Below, one piece after another: positions 25,042 to 31,722 of a stretch of 64,000 nucleotides of DNA. The notes beneath the pieces were generated by a model. It made no database searches, was not told the origin of the DNA, and saw only the letters and a program-made list of their open reading frames with translations. This stretch comes from Arthrobacter ramosus (lineage in GTDB: Bacteria; Actinomycetota; Actinomycetes; Actinomycetales; Micrococcaceae): contig NZ_BAAAWN010000001.1 in assembly GCF_039535095.1 (NCBI RefSeq), forward strand, positions 3,410,001-3,474,000, in the 5' to 3' direction. The position numbers and the translations under genes are program-made. How positions within the stretch are numbered: the stretch's first letter is position 1; the number at the start of each line of letters is the position of its first letter.

Positions 25042-25082
25042 AACTGCCCGCGCCGGCCCCCGGCGCGGCGCGGGCAGTTTTG
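25042..25082 (+). terminator. Terminator of the ycnI-like gene
   Basis: AACTGCCCGCGCCG (25042-25055) pairs perfectly with CGGCGCGGGCAGTT (25066-25079), followed by TTT. Confidence 0.8.
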
Positions 25083-25157
25083 CATCCCCCGCCAGATAAC
25101 AGACCTGGACATTGGACCGCAAGAACGAGCCCGGGGGGCGCGTTCCGCCGGGTGCCT

Positions 25158-25257
25158 CGTCGGATTCTGCTGGATCATTCCGTCCGTTGCAGGCTGCAGC
25201 CGCGAGATTCCAGAGTGCCGCAGTTTGTCCATTCGAATGATTGAGCAAAATCCGACG
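25158..25257. repeat. Imperfect 23-bp inverted repeat, ~100 bp element
   Basis: The segments 25158-25180 and 25235-25257 are inverted copies matching at 20 of 23 positions, separated by 54 bases without an ORF. It could be a remnant of a mobile element end pair, a dispersed palindromic repeat, or a pair of regulator sites. Confidence 0.5.
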
Positions 25258-25416
25258 CGACGCCACCGAGGAGAGAGTAGGAACGGTCCAGGCCTGCTGG
25301 CCAGCTCACGCGCCCCCGATCCAGCAGATCACGCCGCACGCGACAAACGTCGTCACGCCAATTTTCCGACTCCTGTCAAGTCAATTCGCCCCAGTGTTAA
25401 TGGCGTGTGAACTTTT

Positions 25417-25437
25417 TGAATAAATCAGATTTATTCA
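25417..25437 (+). promoter_or_regulatory. Perfect palindrome upstream of sacB
   Basis: TGAATAAATC-A-GATTTATTCA is a perfect 10-bp inverted repeat around one base, strikingly AT-rich for this genome, about 320 bases before the levansucrase start. Likely a regulator site, and it may overlap a promoter. Confidence 0.5.
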
Positions 25438-25486
25438 GAAACATTTGACCCGCGCCACTTTCCATGGCACGCGCGCGGTGTAAAAA

Positions 25487-25500
25487 TGTAAGCGCTTGCG
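25487..25500 (+). promoter_or_regulatory. LacI/CcpA-type operator-like site upstream of sacB
   Basis: TGTAAGCGCTTGCG matches the LacI-family/cre pattern TGWAARCGYTWNCW at 13 of 14 positions, with the central AAGCGCTT fully symmetric. It lies 258 bases before the levansucrase start. Confidence 0.5.
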
Positions 25501-25758
25501 CACATATGTCCGACATGTGACCGATGGGCTCCCAGGCCGGTCGAAACACGAGTTGCGGCCGCATTCAGCGCGCGTCAAGCTTTGAACGGTCCCGACAAGT
25601 CGACGTGCCAGGACCGCAGGATGGGGGCTTCCTAAGAATCCCCCTCCACCCGAGACGATGGCGTTCCTGAGGACGCCATTGGCGACACGGGGACGCCGGA
25701 GTTCGGACAAGGGCTTGCGCCCATTCCCCGTAGTCCAACCTCCGCGAGAAGAGCAAGC

Positions 25759-27363
25759 ATGAAATCTCACTCAAACTCCAACAGGCCACGCCGCCGTCTG
25801 CGGGCGGCAGCCGCTTTTGCGGCCGCTGCCAGCGTGGCTGCCACGGTCCTCATGGCATCACCGGCAGCCCAGGCAAACCTGCCTGCCGACAAGCCGGCCA
25901 CCACGATGCCGGCCCCCACGCCGGGATTCCCGCTGCCGACGGTCCACACACAGGAAGCCTTTGATCCCGCAGCAAACTTCACGTCCAAGTGGACGCGGGC
26001 GGATGCCAAGCAGATCATGGCCCAAAGCAACCCGAACGTTACCCCCGGCCAGAACTCCATGAGCCCCAACGTCACCATGCCGGAGATCCCCAAGGACTTC
26101 CCGGCCATGAACGACGACGTCTGGGTCTGGGACACCTGGTCCCTGACCGACCAGAACGCCAACCAGATCAGCTACAAGGGCTGGGACGTCATCTTCTCCC
26201 TCGTCGCCGACCGGCACGCGGGTTACGGCTTCGACCAGCGCCACTGGAACGCCCGCATCGGCTACTTCTTCCGCAAGACCAACGCCGACCCCGCGAAGGA
26301 CAAGTGGAACTACGGCGGACACTTGTTCCTGGACAACACCTCCATCGGCAACACCGAATGGTCCGGCTCCACGCGCCTCATGCAGGGCGACCACGTCAAC
26401 GTGTTCTACACCGCCACCACGTTCTACGACCGTGCAGAGCGCAACGCGGGCGGCGGCGGGATCGCTCCGGATGCAGTCATCGCCAAGGCCCTCGGCAACA
26501 TCCACGCCGACAAGAACGGCGTCACCTTCGACGGCTTCCAGCACACGAAGCTGCTCGAGCCGGACGGCAAGCTGTACCAGAACAAGGCCCAGAACGCCGG
26601 CTTCGCCTTCCGCGACCCGTACACCTTCGAAGACCCGGCCCACCCGGGCCAGACCTTCATGGTCTTTGAAGGCAACACTGCCGGAAACCGCGGCGCTTAC
26701 AAGTGCACGGATTCTGACCTTGGCTACCGCCCTGGTGATCCCCACGCCGAAAACACCAATACGGTCAACACCACCACCGGCTCCTGGTTCCAGACCGCGA
26801 GCGTCGGCCTGGCTGTCGCAGACAACAAGGACTTGACCCAGTGGCACTTCCTGCCGCCGATCCTGTCCGCCAACTGCGTCAACGACCAGACCGAGCGCCC
26901 ACAGATCTTCATCCAGAATGAAAACGGCCAGAACAAGTACTACCTGTTCACCATCAGCCACCAGTTCACCTATGCCGATGGCATGCGTGGTCCCGACGGC
27001 GTCTACGGCTTTGTTGGGAACGGCGTCCGTTCGGACTTCCAGCCCGTGAACAACTCGGGCCTCGCGCTCGGCTCGCCGACCGACTTGAACCTCGCGGCGA
27101 ACAACCCGAGCGGGAACCAGTCGGCACAGCAGAACGGTCGTCAGTTCCAGGCGTACTCGCACTACGTGCAGCCCGGCGGCTTGGTGCAGTCATTCATCGA
27201 CAATGTCGACGGAGTCCGTGGAGGGTCCCTCTCCCCCACGGTAAAGATCAACTTCGCCGGTGGCGTCACGCAGGTTGACCGCAGCTTCGGCAAGAACGGC
27301 CTCGGCCCGTTCGGCTACCTCCCCACCAACGTCCGCGTCGGAGGGGAAGGCCTCTACAAGTAG
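25759..27363 (+). CDS. sacB: Levansucrase (glycoside hydrolase family 68)
   Basis: The 534-residue secreted enzyme splits sucrose and transfers fructose to a growing levan chain. A long signal peptide (residues 1 to ~38, ASPAAQA end) is followed by the five-bladed beta-propeller. Catalytic residues fit the family: nucleophile D125 in VWVWDTW, transition-state stabiliser D286 in FRDPY, and acid/base E379 in QTERPQ. EWSGS is also present. The sequence is of the Gram-negative/actinobacterial type rather than Bacillus SacB. The start is ATG 25759 with GAGAAG upstream. The GH32 gene follows about 106 bases downstream after two hairpins, giving a levan synthesis/degradation pair. Regulator sites lie 260-340 bases upstream. 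Confidence 0.94.
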   Translation: MKSHSNSNRPRRRLRAAAAFAAAASVAATVLMASPAAQANLPADKPATTMPAPTPGFPLPTVHTQEAFDPAANFTSKWTRADAKQIMAQSNPNVTPGQNSMSPNVTMPEIPKDFPAMNDDVWVWDTWSLTDQNANQISYKGWDVIFSLVADRHAGYGFDQRHWNARIGYFFRKTNADPAKDKWNYGGHLFLDNTSIGNTEWSGSTRLMQGDHVNVFYTATTFYDRAERNAGGGGIAPDAVIAKALGNIHADKNGVTFDGFQHTKLLEPDGKLYQNKAQNAGFAFRDPYTFEDPAHPGQTFMVFEGNTAGNRGAYKCTDSDLGYRPGDPHAENTNTVNTTTGSWFQTASVGLAVADNKDLTQWHFLPPILSANCVNDQTERPQIFIQNENGQNKYYLFTISHQFTYADGMRGPDGVYGFVGNGVRSDFQPVNNSGLALGSPTDLNLAANNPSGNQSAQQNGRQFQAYSHYVQPGGLVQSFIDNVDGVRGGSLSPTVKINFAGGVTQVDRSFGKNGLGPFGYLPTNVRVGGEGLYK

Positions 27364-27380
27364 GCCACCGACAATTCCAG

Positions 27381-27412
27381 CCGGGCAGGCAGGGGATTTG
27401 CTGCCTGCCCGG
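27381..27412 (+). terminator. Hairpin after sacB (terminator or attenuator)
   Basis: CCGGGCAGGCAG (27381-27392) pairs perfectly with CTGCCTGCCCGG (27401-27412) around an 8-nt loop. It is followed by CAAACA rather than a T-run, so partial termination or mRNA stabilisation is possible. Confidence 0.6.
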
Positions 27413-27419
27413 CAAACAT

Positions 27420-27447
27420 GGGGCGCCCGGTTCACCCTGGGCGCCCC
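27420..27447 (+). promoter_or_regulatory. Second hairpin in the sacB-GH32 gap
   Basis: GGGGCGCCC (27420-27428) pairs perfectly with GGGCGCCCC (27439-27447), 10-nt loop, ending 13 bases before the AGGAAG ribosome-binding site of the GH32 gene. Confidence 0.55.
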
Positions 27448-27469
27448 GCGCCACAACCCAGGAAGTCCC

Positions 27470-29143
27470 ATGCTCCACTTTCCCCAACGCCCGCTCCGGC
27501 CCGCCCGCAAGGCGGTACTCGCCGTCGTCGCCGTCGTCCTGGCAATGTTCGCGAGCTCCTGCACCCCGACGCCGGACGCCTCGCCGTCCGCGGCGAACCA
27601 GCCTTCCGCAAGCGGCACCGCCGTCGGAATAGCCGCCCCGGCTCCGTCCGAATCGGACCCGTGGCGGCCTGCCGCGCACCTGACAGCGTCGCAAAACTGG
27701 ATCAACGATCCCAACGGCCTTGTCTACGAAAACGGCACCTATCACGCGTTCTACCAGCACAATCCGCACGGCAACTTCTGGGGAGACATGTCGTGGGGCC
27801 ACTCCACCAGCACCGATCTGGTTCACTGGACCCAGCAGCCGGTAGCCATGGAAGGCTCTGCCAGCGAGGAGATCTTTTCCGGCGCCATCGTTCCTGACAC
27901 CAAGAACGCCTCGGGCCTGGGCACCGCTGAAAATCCGCCGCTGGTAGCCCTCTACACCAGCTCATACGGCGACGGCGGGGCTCTGCCCAAGGGTAGCCAG
28001 GCCCAGTCCGTGGCCTACAGCCTGGACCATGGGGCGTCCTGGACCAAGTACAAAGGCAATCCGGTGCTCAGCCTGAAGCCGGCGTCGAACAATTTCCGGG
28101 ACCCCAAGATCACCTGGTACGAGCCCGGCAAATACTGGGTCATGACCACGGTGGTAGCCGATGCCCAAGTGGTGAAACTCTTCAAGTCCACGGACTTGCT
28201 GCACTGGAACTTCCTCAGCGACTTCTCGGGGGTAGGCGCCCAGGGCGGCCTCTGGGAAGTTCCCGAGCTGCTCCAGATGGACGTCGACGGCGGCAGCGGG
28301 CTGAAGAAGTGGGTCATGATCGTGAGCATCAACCCCGGAGGCATCGCGGGAGGCTCCGGCATGCAGTACTTCGTGGGCGATTTCGACGGCACCCGGTTCA
28401 CGGCGGAAAACGCAGCGAAACCAGGTGACCCGCTGACAGAGTCACAGTGGCTGGATCATGGAGCGGACTTCTACGCGGCCAACACCATCACCGCGGCTCC
28501 CGGCGGAAAGCCGGTACTGCTCGGCTGGATGGGGAATTGGGACTATGCGCAGTCCGTACCGAGCACCCCGTGGCGCGGATCCATGGCCATCCCCCGCCAA
28601 CTCACCCTCGCAGCTACGGGAAGCCGCTTCGAACTCCATTCCACCATCGCCCAAGCTGCCGCGGATGCGCTCACGAACACCAAGACCAGTGAGGTACATA
28701 GCAAAAACCTCACCGTCACTGACTCCACGGAGTCCCTCGACAGCGACTTTGGGTCCCGAACCCAGCTGATCGACGCCGAAATGGACGTTGCGGGCTCGGC
28801 GGACGCCGGATTGGTACTGCGGGGTTCGACAGACGGGAAGGCAGGCCTCCGCATCTCGTACAACCGCGCAACCCAGACTCTCAAAGTGGACCGCTCGGCG
28901 GCCGGAACCTCCAACTTCTCGCCGAAATTCAGCCCCTACCACCAAGCTTCCGTGCCCATGAAGGACGGCAAGGTCCGCCTTCGCATCCTCCTCGATTCCT
29001 CGTCCGTTGAGGTGTTCACGCAAGACGGATCGGTGGTCATTTCGGACATCTTCTTCCCGCAGTGGGGCAACACGGGTGCGGCCGCCTTCAGCGCGGGAGG
29101 CACCGGGAGCTTCGTACTCACGAGCACGCGGATGCAACCCTGA
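27470..29143 (+). CDS. Glycoside hydrolase family 32 lipoprotein (levanase/inulinase-type)
   Basis: The 557-residue protein has a lipoprotein signal with lipobox FASSC (lipidated Cys about residue 28), a Ser/Pro-rich spacer, an N-terminal beta-propeller and a C-terminal beta-sandwich. GH32 residues: nucleophile D80 in WINDPNG, D211 in FRDPK, acid/base E263 in WEVPEL (the usual Cys of the E-C-P motif is Val). It hydrolyses beta-fructosides; partnership with levansucrase suggests levan or fructan breakdown on the cell surface. ATG 27470 follows AGGAAG, while the open frame extends 70 codons upstream without a signal sequence. A 66-bp palindromic element starts 11 bases after the stop. Confidence 0.92.
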   Translation: MLHFPQRPLRPARKAVLAVVAVVLAMFASSCTPTPDASPSAANQPSASGTAVGIAAPAPSESDPWRPAAHLTASQNWINDPNGLVYENGTYHAFYQHNPHGNFWGDMSWGHSTSTDLVHWTQQPVAMEGSASEEIFSGAIVPDTKNASGLGTAENPPLVALYTSSYGDGGALPKGSQAQSVAYSLDHGASWTKYKGNPVLSLKPASNNFRDPKITWYEPGKYWVMTTVVADAQVVKLFKSTDLLHWNFLSDFSGVGAQGGLWEVPELLQMDVDGGSGLKKWVMIVSINPGGIAGGSGMQYFVGDFDGTRFTAENAAKPGDPLTESQWLDHGADFYAANTITAAPGGKPVLLGWMGNWDYAQSVPSTPWRGSMAIPRQLTLAATGSRFELHSTIAQAAADALTNTKTSEVHSKNLTVTDSTESLDSDFGSRTQLIDAEMDVAGSADAGLVLRGSTDGKAGLRISYNRATQTLKVDRSAAGTSNFSPKFSPYHQASVPMKDGKVRLRILLDSSSVEVFTQDGSVVISDIFFPQWGNTGAAAFSAGGTGSFVLTSTRMQP

Positions 29144-29153
29144 CGCCCGGGAA

Positions 29154-29219
29154 CCCAACTGACTCGCATTAGTTGTCGTTAAGACGCCTCATAACGACAA
29201 CTAATGCGAGTCAGTTGGG
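29154..29219. repeat. 66-bp palindromic element, copy 1
   Basis: Perfect 27-bp arms (29154-29180 and 29193-29219) enclose a 12-nt loop AAGACGCCTCAT. The outer end reads CCCAACTGACTCGCATT. A second copy with the same arm length, loop length and loop core GACGCCTCAT lies at 55178-55243. It follows a stop codon and could also terminate transcription. Confidence 0.92.
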
Positions 29220-29296
29220 GTGGGGTGGCTGTACTGTGACCGTTGACATAGCGCTTGACCTCGGCATTCATTCCCTTTGACGATAGCTTTATCCCT

Positions 29297-31045
29297 ATGA
29301 CATCGAGCGATGCCGAATTTGAAAAGCTGATATCCGACGCCGGCGAATGGGCTGCCCAGGACCCGGACCCGATCACCGCGGCAGCCCTGTCCGAACTGAC
29401 CGGACTCGCCTCCAGCGGCGTCGCTGCAGCCCGGCAACAGCTTGAAGACAGCTTCAGTGGAACGTTGCAGTTCGGTACCGCGGGACTCCGGGCAGCCCTC
29501 GGTCCTGGTCCCAACAGGATGAACCGCGTGGTGGTGCGGCGGGCAGCGGCAGGTTTGGCGGCCTTCCTCAAGGACGCCGTTGAGGCGGCTTCCCCCGGAA
29601 CGCGGCCGCGCGCCGTCGTCGGCTATGACGCGAGGCACAACTCGGATGTCTTCGCACTAGAGTCTGCCGCCATCTTCACGGCCGCAGGAATCGACACCTT
29701 CCTGATGCCTTCGGCGCTTCCCACCCCGCTGCTGGCTTACACGGTCCGTTCCCTTGATTGCGACGGCGGCGTCATGGTCACAGCGAGCCACAACCCGCCG
29801 CAGGACAACGGTTACAAGGTGTACCTGGGAGGCCGGGCCGTGGAGGAAAGCGGCCGGGGATCCCAGATCGTGGCACCTTACGATTCGCAGATAGCCGCAA
29901 GCATCGAGGCCGTCGGCCCCTTGGATTCCATTGAGCTGGCTGAATCCGGCTGGACTGAGCTGCCCGATTCCATCACCGGCGAGTATGAGGCCGCAATGGC
30001 CGGCCTGGCCGACGTCGAAAATTTCCCGGCCCGTGAGCTGAAGATCGTCCTGACCCCCATGCATGGCGTGGGCGGTGAAACCGCGGTCTCGGTTCTCAAC
30101 GCGGCGGGCTTCACGGACGTCTCGCTCGTGGAAGAACAGGCAGCACCGGATCCGGACTTCCCCACGGTCAGTTTTCCCAATCCGGAAGAACCCGGCGCGC
30201 TCGATCTGGCTTTGGCTGCCGCAGTGCGTTCCGGTGCCGACATTGTGCTGGCCAACGACCCCGACGCCGACCGCGCGGCTGTAGCGGCAAAGGACCCCGA
30301 TACGGGTGCTTGGCGGATGTTGCGGGGCGACGAAGTAGGCGCCCTGCTCGGGGCACATGTCGTGGCCCGGCACGCCGCGGACGCCCGGCAAGGCGACACG
30401 AGCCGGGGCGTTTTTGCTAACTCAATCGTCTCGTCCCGGTTGCTCTCCCGCATCGCGGCGGCGGCAGGCTTCGCCCATGAGGAAACGCTGACGGGATTCA
30501 AGTGGATTTCCCGGGTGCCGGGACTTGTGTACGGCTACGAGGAAGCCTTGGGCTACTGCGTGGCGCCCGAACTTGTCAGGGACAAGGATGGCATTTCCGC
30601 CTCCTTGCTCATCGCCGAACTGGCGGCGGCGGCCAAGGCCGAAGGAAAGACGATCTTCGACACCTTGGACGAGATCTACCTCGTGCACGGCCTGCATGCG
30701 AGTGACCAGCTCAGCATCCGGGTGGCGGACCTTGGTTTGCTCGACGCCATGATGAACCGGCTCCGGGCCGATCCGCCCGAGTCTTTTGGCGGTTCCGCCA
30801 TCGAGACCTTTGTGGATCTGGCCGAGGGAAGCGAACAACTTCCGCCGACCGACGGCCTCCTCTATCTGACTAGGGACCTTAGCCGCGTCATCATCCGGCC
30901 CAGTGGCACCGAGCCAAAGCTCAAGTGCTACCTGGAGGTCATCAAGTCGGTCGGTTCCGCAGCGGAACTCGCAGAAACCCGGCACGCTGCGCGGACCACT
31001 CTGGACCACATACTCGCCGACGTCCGTGAAGCGCTGGGACTCTAG
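29297..31045 (+). CDS. Phosphoglucomutase/phosphomannomutase (alpha-D-phosphohexomutase)
   Basis: The 582-residue enzyme interconverts hexose-1- and hexose-6-phosphates through an enzyme phosphoserine. Motifs are in order: GTAGLRAALGPGPNRMN, the active-site loop VTASHNPPQDNGYKVY with S164, the metal loop NDPDADR, the sugar loop GYEEALGYCV, and the phosphate loop RPSGTEPKLKCY near the C-terminus. The length suits the PgcA-like (YhxB) class. ATG 29297 is preferred; a frame extension to 29255 overlaps the promoter. It converges on nirD with a single base between the two stop codons. It could feed UDP- or GDP-sugars for surface polymers. Confidence 0.92.
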   Translation: MTSSDAEFEKLISDAGEWAAQDPDPITAAALSELTGLASSGVAAARQQLEDSFSGTLQFGTAGLRAALGPGPNRMNRVVVRRAAAGLAAFLKDAVEAASPGTRPRAVVGYDARHNSDVFALESAAIFTAAGIDTFLMPSALPTPLLAYTVRSLDCDGGVMVTASHNPPQDNGYKVYLGGRAVEESGRGSQIVAPYDSQIAASIEAVGPLDSIELAESGWTELPDSITGEYEAAMAGLADVENFPARELKIVLTPMHGVGGETAVSVLNAAGFTDVSLVEEQAAPDPDFPTVSFPNPEEPGALDLALAAAVRSGADIVLANDPDADRAAVAAKDPDTGAWRMLRGDEVGALLGAHVVARHAADARQGDTSRGVFANSIVSSRLLSRIAAAAGFAHEETLTGFKWISRVPGLVYGYEEALGYCVAPELVRDKDGISASLLIAELAAAAKAEGKTIFDTLDEIYLVHGLHASDQLSIRVADLGLLDAMMNRLRADPPESFGGSAIETFVDLAEGSEQLPPTDGLLYLTRDLSRVIIRPSGTEPKLKCYLEVIKSVGSAAELAETRHAARTTLDHILADVREALGL

Positions 31046-31046
31046 C

Positions 31047-31442
31047 CTAGAGTTCGACTTCGATGAAGCCATCAACCACGCGGGTCTTGAATGCCGGAAG
31101 CCGGAGCCCGGGGTTTGAATAGCACTCACCGGTCTGCAGGTCGTAGACCTCCTTGTGCAACGGCGAGGCGATGGTGGGGCGTGATCCCCGGGAACCGGTG
31201 ATGCCGCGGGCCATGACGTTGGCCAAGGTTGCGGGGTCCTGCTGGGCGACGGCGTAGACATTTTCGGCGTCGACACGGAAGAGCGCCACCTGCACGTCGT
31301 CGATCAGCGCTGCCTCGCCCCAAGCCGGTTCCAGCTCGTCCAACGGGCATACGCGGTGCCAGCCGGACGCCGTCGGCGCGCTCGTCAGTTGTTCTTCCCG
31401 TTCCAGAATGACGTGTTCTTCCCGTTCCAGAATGACGGTCAT
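31047..31442 (-). CDS. nirD: Nitrite reductase small subunit NirD
   Basis: The 131-residue protein has the Rieske-like fold of NirD without cluster ligands: WHRVCPLDELEPAWGEAALI, VQVALFRVDAENVYAVAQQDP, GSRGSRPTIASPLHKEVYDL and the tail VVDGFIEVEL. It is the small partner of NirB in NADH-dependent reduction of nitrite to ammonium. The usual order nirB-nirD in one operon is not kept: nirD is divergent, 280 bases from nirB. Its N-terminus holds an in-frame tandem duplication giving VILEREEHVILEREEQ, unlike other NirD proteins. ATG 31442 is used; longer frames run into the promoter region. Confidence 0.9.
   Translation of the reverse strand: MTVILEREEHVILEREEQLTSAPTASGWHRVCPLDELEPAWGEAALIDDVQVALFRVDAENVYAVAQQDPATLANVMARGITGSRGSRPTIASPLHKEVYDLQTGECYSNPGLRLPAFKTRVVDGFIEVEL
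31390..31437. repeat. 24-bp tandem duplication in the 5' end of nirD
   Basis: The 24 bases 31390-31413 recur exactly at 31414-31437. Being eight codons long, the duplication keeps the frame and doubles the peptide VILEREE(H/Q). Confidence 0.9.
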
Positions 31443-31618
31443 GTCAACCCCTCTCGCTATGCCTGCGCCCGGACAAATGCTGTCCGTTCCTTTCAGACGT
31501 TGGCCGCCAGGCGACCATACCTTCAAGGTAGGCGGGGAGTGTTTCACCGGAACGCAGCCAATGTGTCCGGTACGTAAAAGAGACCTCACACGTCCCGACA
31601 TCCAATCGTGACCCAGAA

Positions 31619-31656
31619 GTTAAGACCACGAAACAAAAGGGAAACTGAAGAGAAAC
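31619..31656 (+). promoter_or_regulatory. Candidate GlnR box upstream of nirB
   Basis: GTTAA-n6-GAAAC-n6-GAAAC-n6-GAAAC: four pentamers exactly 11 bases apart at 31619, 31630, 31641 and 31652. The last three satisfy the AC-n9-AC rule of actinobacterial GlnR sites. The array lies 67-104 bases before the nirB start and 177 bases from the nirD start, so it may serve both. Confidence 0.6.
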
Positions 31657-31722
31657 TGCGCGTCCGTAGTCTGAAGTGACAAGTTGCGGAGCACGTTCTG
31701 CGGCGTATGCGAAAGGCCACCA

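Larger units (their letters stand above)
25083..25758. other. 676-base gene-free region before levansucrase
   Basis: I find no supported gene here. The region holds an imperfect 23-bp inverted repeat (25158-25257), a perfect 21-bp AT-rich palindrome (25417-25437), a LacI-type operator-like site (25487-25500) and, in the presumed leader, a hairpin at 25658-25679 plus a GGGGG/CCCCC pair at 25623-25644. Local base composition is lower in GC than the neighbouring genes around 25400-25440, as expected for a promoter. Confidence 0.7.

Noticed and set aside
25225..25423. Short ORFs in the sacB upstream region
   Set aside because: No start signal or conservation signature; they overlap the palindromes and promoter-like AT-rich DNA.
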